In this document: piece by piece, positions 58,578 through 64,000 of the stretch | Layout of the letters: each line of letters starts with the position of its first letter | Position numbering within the stretch: position 1 is the first letter of the stretch | DNA from: Uranotaenia lowii | Taxonomy: Eukaryota > Arthropoda > Insecta > Diptera > Culicidae | Length of the DNA: 64,000 nt | Assembly: GCF_029784155.1 (NCBI RefSeq) | Contig: NC_073692.1 | Location: forward strand, 365,037,160-365,101,159 | Direction: 5' to 3' | Program-made: the position numbers and the translations under genes | Notes under the pieces: generated by a model | Told to the model about the DNA's origin: nothing | Database searches by the model: none | Seen by the model: the letters and a program-made list of their open reading frames with translations, nothing else

Positions 58578-61286
58578 TGTCCCTTCTTCTCAGAAGAAAA
58601 AAAAGTTACACAAAAAATCTGTTCAGTTTGAAAAATATCAATGTATCCGTAAATTGTTTTGATTTTATCTCTTAGCATGATCTCTTTTTTCACATTTATC
58701 ATTCCACCATTTTGCAAGCGCAAAACTTAATCCGAACAAATAATCAAATATAGGTACTTAAAATAAATCTTTATTTTGTTTTCTCTGTTTCTCGAAAACC
58801 AAATATCCTTCAGTTAACGATGTGCATTCAAAATGAAGAGCTCTAAACGTACCGTAAACTGGGGGAAATTGAATAGTTTGCTGATTGCATTGTAAGTTAA
58901 GTAGTTAGAATCTAGGATATTTTCCCTGGGCAACCCGCTTGGCAACAAATTACTACATTTACAGTTTCGATGAAATATGTCTTATTCATTCAGCGCGTTA
59001 TTTTCCTTACAGCCACGTGCACTGCTAGTGAACGCGCCCACGCCCATGTATATTTGTCCATCATGCTCTCACAGTTCGATCCAACTTTGTTCGTAGAGAA
59101 AGTTATTTTCTACTCATTATTCCCTCTTTACTTTGCTTTGTTTCGTGTTTATCAAGCGCACAACTACACTTGAATTGCATATCGATTCTCATGAAATTAC
59201 CTCTGTAATAGTGAGGAGCTTTCCTTCCGCGCCAAAACATAATTTGTACATATCAGCACCAACACGTGAAAAGGGTCTATGTTCATATATGACGTTTCGA
59301 GAAAAACGCGTTTGAAAATTTTGCAATCTTTTTCAAATCGCTAATTAAAATTCACGAGGAATCTCCCAAGTCTTTATGGTCGAAACGGTGCGTAGGATCA
59401 TTCTAAGTATGTTTTTATCGATTCGACGGTTTTATCATGTAAAACTAGCTCGCAATTGTTTATAGACCCTAGCTGGAGTATGAAATTCGTCTAAATGTTT
59501 TATACACCCTTCGCTTTGTACTGTATGAATGAGTGAGATGGAGATAAAATTTCCCCTAGTTTTTGACAAAGGCTTATGGTTCTAGCTATTGGAGTGAGTG
59601 AATAGCTTTCCGCATTCTTCCCCTTTTAATGTTTTGCATCTAGACCGTATGCTTCGTTGTGGAGTAAAGGGTGTATAAAACAATCTGTGTGAGGATAATG
59701 TCATTTTATGGCCTTAATTTTTTAAGATCCTTTACTCAAACTGCATTATAAACCTTACGAAAACTGAAAAACTAAAAAGGGTTTTTGTGTTAAGTAGAGC
59801 TTATATTGGGCTATTTGAATCCACTGAAAACCGGTTTTGTTTACTTTGTCTTTTATACCCTTCTCTCATGTTGCTGCTGATATCTAACTCTCTTTCCGTT
59901 TTTTTGATAGTTAAATCTCTACAATGTCTAATGTCAATGACTGGACTTTTTTTTTATAAATACACCTGCTCAATTCAACGTAGGGCTGAATAATTGATTG
60001 AGCCACATTCTTTTAAGTGACCATGAGTGATGATTCTAAAATATTTTCGTACCGACCGATATTTAGTTTGTCGTTTTCTTCACTGCAATAGGTATCGTCG
60101 TATCATTTGGACTTAAAATAAATACTGAACTTTTAGGCTTCAAATTTTTTCTGCAATGTGGTTCCAAGCTCATAAATTTTTGAATAACTAAATATGAAAT
60201 TTACCATTACATAACAAGAGTTACCAGGTTTGTGTAGTAGCTAAACAACGGAATTTTTTAAGAACATTCCGATTGCTAAATTCTCAACCGCAAGCGTCAA
60301 ACTGCTCAAGAAAGCATTCAATGAATCTCACACACACACAAACACTTTCAAGAGCCGTCCTTAAAAACTTTTTGTTTACTCTCAGGTAATTCTTCCCTCT
60401 GAACTCTGAGTGGCAAATCAGGCTTGCCAGTAATTTTTTCTAATGCGTCTTTGAATCTAAAACCAAAACTTTTCAAAGTTCGAAGTTCGTTTTTTTCAAA
60501 TTGTTTTTATTCTAAACTTCCCGATCATATAGCTTTGTACCAATCACATTTTCACCCTCATATGTAAAGATCGCTGTTGTGATATTTTTTCCGGTTAAGC
60601 TTATATCTTTGCCTTCTGTTGTTTGCTACACAAGTTAGATTTATGTTCCAATTTGCAAATCATATTTACATCACAAATTATAATCCATAGTGCTTCAGTT
60701 TTTTTTTTTTAAACTTTAATCCATTTCGTTAGGCACATCTGCTTGTTACTCACTCTTCACTTTTTTAAAATTCAAATCTTTTCGATTCAGGAAATGGTTA
60801 TGTTAATAAATGTCAATAGATTTCGCAGAAGATTTTGCTGGAGATACAATTTTTAGCAGATTTTAATCCTAGGGAATTTCCAAAACAGAATATTCTCAAA
60901 TTGTAAACCTTGATTGTCTCGATATTACACTTTATGTTAATTCTTTATCTATAGTTAGCTACATTATTTATTATCCAAAGCTTTTTCTTTTAAAGAACCC
61001 TTGATTTTATCAAGTTCAGCTATTTGTTCTCGCCACATCGGAATATTATATATTATGCCTTTAAGTCATCATATTTTAACTGCTTCTTGTTTATAATTTT
61101 GTTTGTTTCATACAACTGTACGATTCAAAGTTTTCTTTTTTTTATTTTTGTTTCACAAGCTTCTATCCGTTTTATACTTTACCAGCTCTTAACGTAACTG
61201 TTCTCTCGATATGCATTACATGTTTAAGCTCTTTTCAAATTCGTCATTGGAGTCGTGCCATTTTATAACTATTTATGCAATTCTTC

Positions 61287-61712
61287 CAACTCGCAACGCT
61301 CAAGATTATATTGCGGTCCCCTGATAAGCTTTCAGGAGCTGTCATAGCGGTCCTCTCAACTCGCAATGTTTAAACTGTCTTTGGGGTCCTTCCAAATCGC
61401 ATTTCATCAACTGGAATTGCGGTCCTCCCAACACACAATTCTTAAATTATTTCTGCGGTCCTCCCAACTCGCAATCTTCTTGTTATAGCGGTCCTCCCAA
61501 CTCGCTTTTTTAACTATTATTGCGGTCCTCCCAACTCGCATTACTTATTCTCATTCAATTTAAGTGGTCCTCTCAACACACTTTTGCTTTTAGCTGTCCT
61601 CCCGACACGCAATTGATTTAGGCTTTTCTAGTGGTCCTCCCAACACACTACCTAAATACAGCAATCCTAGCGGGCTGTTCTGTCATCTTTGCGGTCCTCC
61701 CAACACGCATTT
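61287..61712 (-). repeat. Minisatellite inside the LTR element, core GCGGTCCTCCCAACTCGCA
   Basis: About eleven copies of a 19-base core occur every 30-60 bases with unlike AT-rich spacers. Cores vary little (TCCTCCCAACACAC and TCCTCTCAACTCGC forms). In the element's own minus orientation this lies in the leader region, about 280-710 bases after the primer binding site, where gag would normally begin. Confidence 0.9.
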
Positions 61713-61993
61713 TAATTGTTTTCACAACTTTTCAAATTTACCATACTCACATTTCTCTAAACGGTCTATGATTTTTGTCATAACAAAAAAAAAATAATAA
61801 TTCAGCATTTCCTCCAACTGGTTCCTCCTGTTTATACTTGATCACTGCTCTCATTTTATTGCTGTGGTGGGTGATCTCTGTTGAAGGTTCGGTTACATAC
61901 AGCAATTGAATAGTGAATCGTGATTGCTTCCATTAAAAAACATAATTAATACCACAGAAAAAAAATTGTAAAACAATCCTGTCGGTCGCCAAA

Positions 61994-62158
61994 TGTGCAA
62001 CTTCGATCGCCACACGAGATCACCCACCGGTAGCTAATCCATCACTGAGCCGGTGCTGCGGCTCGGGCGCAAACTATCGTATCTCCATGAGGGAGATTCT
62101 TATGCCTACCCAGAGAGAATCTGCTTATGCATTCATTCATCCATTGGCGTCCCACACA
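61994..62158 (-). repeat. LTR (5' LTR in the element's orientation)
   Basis: 165 bp, TG...CA, same sequence as 58413-58577. It would hold the promoter and R region; no TATA box was recognised with confidence. Confidence 0.95.
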
Positions 62159-62163
62159 AAAAT

Positions 62164-63640
62164 CATACTTTATTTTCTGAATATTTTGTGGTTTAAAAGA
62201 ATAGGCTTATTCTTTGCTAATAAGGTATAAACAGAAAGATTTGATCCTGAATGAAACCTTGAATTAATGAAGCAAAAATATTGTTAGAAAATTGTTGTTT
62301 TGATTAATATTAGCTCAGAACGAGTGATATTTATCATGTTTATTTCCACTGATACTAAGATTAGTACAAAAATATTATCAAAAATACTCAAATCAAATTA
62401 TACAAAAATATTATCATGACGTCGAAAACAGTCGATAAATTAAAATTTTATACGAAAAATAAAATGCTTTTTTTTATTATTTTCATTATCATCACTTCAC
62501 TAATATCAACAATACTGTTGAGCATACGCAAAAATGAATTCAAGAAGATCGAAAGTAGATTTATTCACCTTTAATATACCAAAAAAAGATTTAAAATTTG
62601 TGTTCTGCAGTCCGATATATTTCACTATAAGTACAAGTACTTTTTTCGTTAATACAAAGTTTTATATTTAAAGCTTAATCAAAAAACTTTTCGAGTCTCG
62701 GAGTAGGCCTTGTTCGAGTGCGGACGCGTTTTTCTGTCTGCTCATCGCTCTGCAGTTTTAATTTTTTCTAATTATTTTCCTAATGGAAAGTGGAATTTGT
62801 GAGAAATATAATGTTCGTTTTATCGTGTCAATCAGAACTGAGGTGTGGATTGAAATTCAAAATGTTCAAGTGATTTGTGGCAGAAAAAGTTGGACATGCA
62901 AGAACAATGGATGCTTCAATACGGAGAACGGCAGTCGACAAAGACGGCAAGGGCAGGAAATCCCGGTGAGAGCTTTCCGATTTTATTTTCCAATACTTTG
63001 GATACTTTTACTCTACTATGGCTTTAGCCTTTGTTCAGTAATGAAATATGGTTAACAAGAAAAGTTTCCACATCCGAAAGATTTCGGAAGTTTTTTTTTC
63101 TATACTTGTTTTCAGCAGCTAGAAAATTCGTTTAAGGGTTCGGTTGCTTTGATCATCCAAATACTTGATGCATTTTGTTTTTTTTCTCTCAACATGATTT
63201 ATCATGAGGATTTAATAATATTTTCTCATAAAATTGAATTATTTATTCATTATTGTCATCCACTTGTGCGGACTGCATTTATTTAGTCACCTTATAGACA
63301 GCTGAGCTGGGATTGTTAGTAAATCAATAAGTTACTGAAAGACACGCATCTAAAAGTTTTTAAATAGGTTTTTTTAAACGCTTTGATGCAAAACATTTTT
63401 CTAAAAGTTCCGAGGCATAGGCTTGATTGAAATTGTGCAGGTGCAGTGAATTTTGTTTATGTTTTCATTAGTTCGCTATTCAAATCGCAGGAAACAGGTA
63501 ATCTTGGTGTTCATATGTGTATGTATTATTTTTGGTGCTGAAATCTTTTAGAATTGAAAAATTCTAAAGATTTCGGTGCTGTATTAATAATTTTTCTGCT
63601 CTTAAAAATCTTTACAAAAGCGAGCAATGGCGCTATAACC
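62164..63640. other. Unassigned stretch with one candidate 5' exon
   Basis: Mostly AT-rich. GTTCGAGTGCGGACGCG (62712-62728) resembles an insect initiator/DPE promoter arrangement. A 90-codon frame starts at 62783 and contains the donor-like CCCGGTGAGAG at 62962-62972. The predicted peptide (start MESGICEKYN) has no known domain. It could be a leader exon of a host gene or the 5' end of a LINE; unproven. Confidence 0.3.
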
Positions 63641-64000
63641 ATGGTCGATGACCTGAGATGAAGGTACAAGGATCCAGAACTAAACTGTGTATAATGGTTA
63701 AAGAATTTTTTTTAATTTTTGTATTGTTAATTTTTGGACTCTATGTAGAAAAACCTCATTTCCATCCTCTGAAGGAAGAAGCGCAAGGCCCAACACCAAG
63801 GAGCATAGAAATATCTTAGCATCTATGCTCCCAACGAATAAATATTAAGTGAACATGGGAACGTATGGTACTGTTGTCCACGTTTCTTCCTCCCCTGGTT
63901 CCAGTCGTCTCTGCGTCCAATACTGCACAGTGGGCCCGGCCTTGATAAGATGAATAGTAAATGTATTTTTACTATTCACCGGGATGCTGACAAGATCTGG
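63641..64000. other. GC-richer unassigned end of window with a perfect hairpin
   Basis: GAATAGTAAA (63952-63961) pairs with TTTACTATTC (63968-63977) around a 6-base loop. The neighbouring words (CAATACTGCACAGTGGGCCC) look like a repeat's 3' region, but I cannot assign it. Confidence 0.4.

Larger units (their letters stand above)
58408..62163 (-). mobile_element. Complete non-autonomous LTR retrotransposon, 3,746 bp
   Basis: Two LTRs of 165 bp (58413-58577 and 61994-62158) look identical throughout, begin TG and end CA, and are flanked by AAAAT on both sides (58408-58412, 62159-62163). On the minus strand the base run just inside the upstream LTR is TGGCGACCGACAGGATTG (61991 downward), a good tRNA primer binding site. 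A purine-rich GAGAAGAAGGGACA sits just before the downstream LTR (58578-58591), as a polypurine tract should. The 3.4-kb interior has no gag, protease, reverse transcriptase or integrase on either strand, so it must be mobilised in trans. Identical LTRs imply recent insertion. Confidence 0.95.

Noticed and set aside
61287..61712. CRISPR-like array in the LTR element
   Set aside because: Lies within an LTR retroelement, cores vary and spacers are AT-rich and irregular.

Overview
The window is animal nuclear DNA that is AT-rich, intron-poor in signal and dominated by repeats; I find no intact host protein-coding gene, rRNA or functional tRNA gene. A mosquito (Culicidae) is the most likely source. 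Three decayed copies of a DD37E Tc1/mariner transposase gene (the ITmD37E type known from mosquitoes), a dispersed repeat with the GCCTTTCTTTCAGAAAGG hairpin start that I know from culicine genomes, tRNA-derived SINEs, Penelope-like fragments and many short hAT- and TA-type non-autonomous elements all point that way. The species cannot be named from the sequence alone.

Layout. 1-3345: end of a 9-bp (TGACAAAAA)n array, its strand-switched degenerate flank and the conserved right half of the same composite repeat ('element X', copy A), interrupted by about 2.2 kb of AT-rich DNA. 3391-11343: a TIR element, two hAT-type MITEs with perfect 8-bp target duplications, inverted Penelope fragments and a non-LTR reverse transcriptase relic, around a GC-richer island (5850-7025). 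12309-17720: a tRNA-derived SINE, a TA-flanked MITE, a third hAT-type element and another TIR element. 18481-19100: second GC-richer island. 19740-35870: element X copy B, with about 13.5 kb (about 1,500 units) of the 9-bp satellite, then a 1.1-kb array of short hairpin motifs. 36880-37740: third GC-richer island. 38376-43192: a TA-flanked MITE, a Tc1 relic, a DD37E fragment and a TTA-flanked MITE. 43551-47066: an hAT-type element broken by a 1.19-kb foldback element whose two arms carry the same coding-like stretch, then two Penelope ends in inverted orientation with hammerhead-ribozyme cores. 48100-49640: fourth GC-richer island. 49801-55072: a DD37E copy, a palindrome with a CRE core and element X copy C, which carries a foldback MITE. 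56521-62163: a near full-length but broken DD37E element, a SINE with a 14-bp target duplication and a complete 3.75-kb LTR element with identical 165-bp LTRs but no gag/pol. 62164-64000: unassigned.

Nothing here works as an operon. The pattern is a heterochromatin-like or intronic stretch built by repeated insertion into older, somewhat GC-richer DNA. The most unusual items are the giant 9-bp satellite seated inside a recurrent dispersed element, the two arrays of conserved short cores with variable spacers, the foldback element with duplicated coding-like arms, and the LTR element that has replaced coding sequence with a minisatellite.
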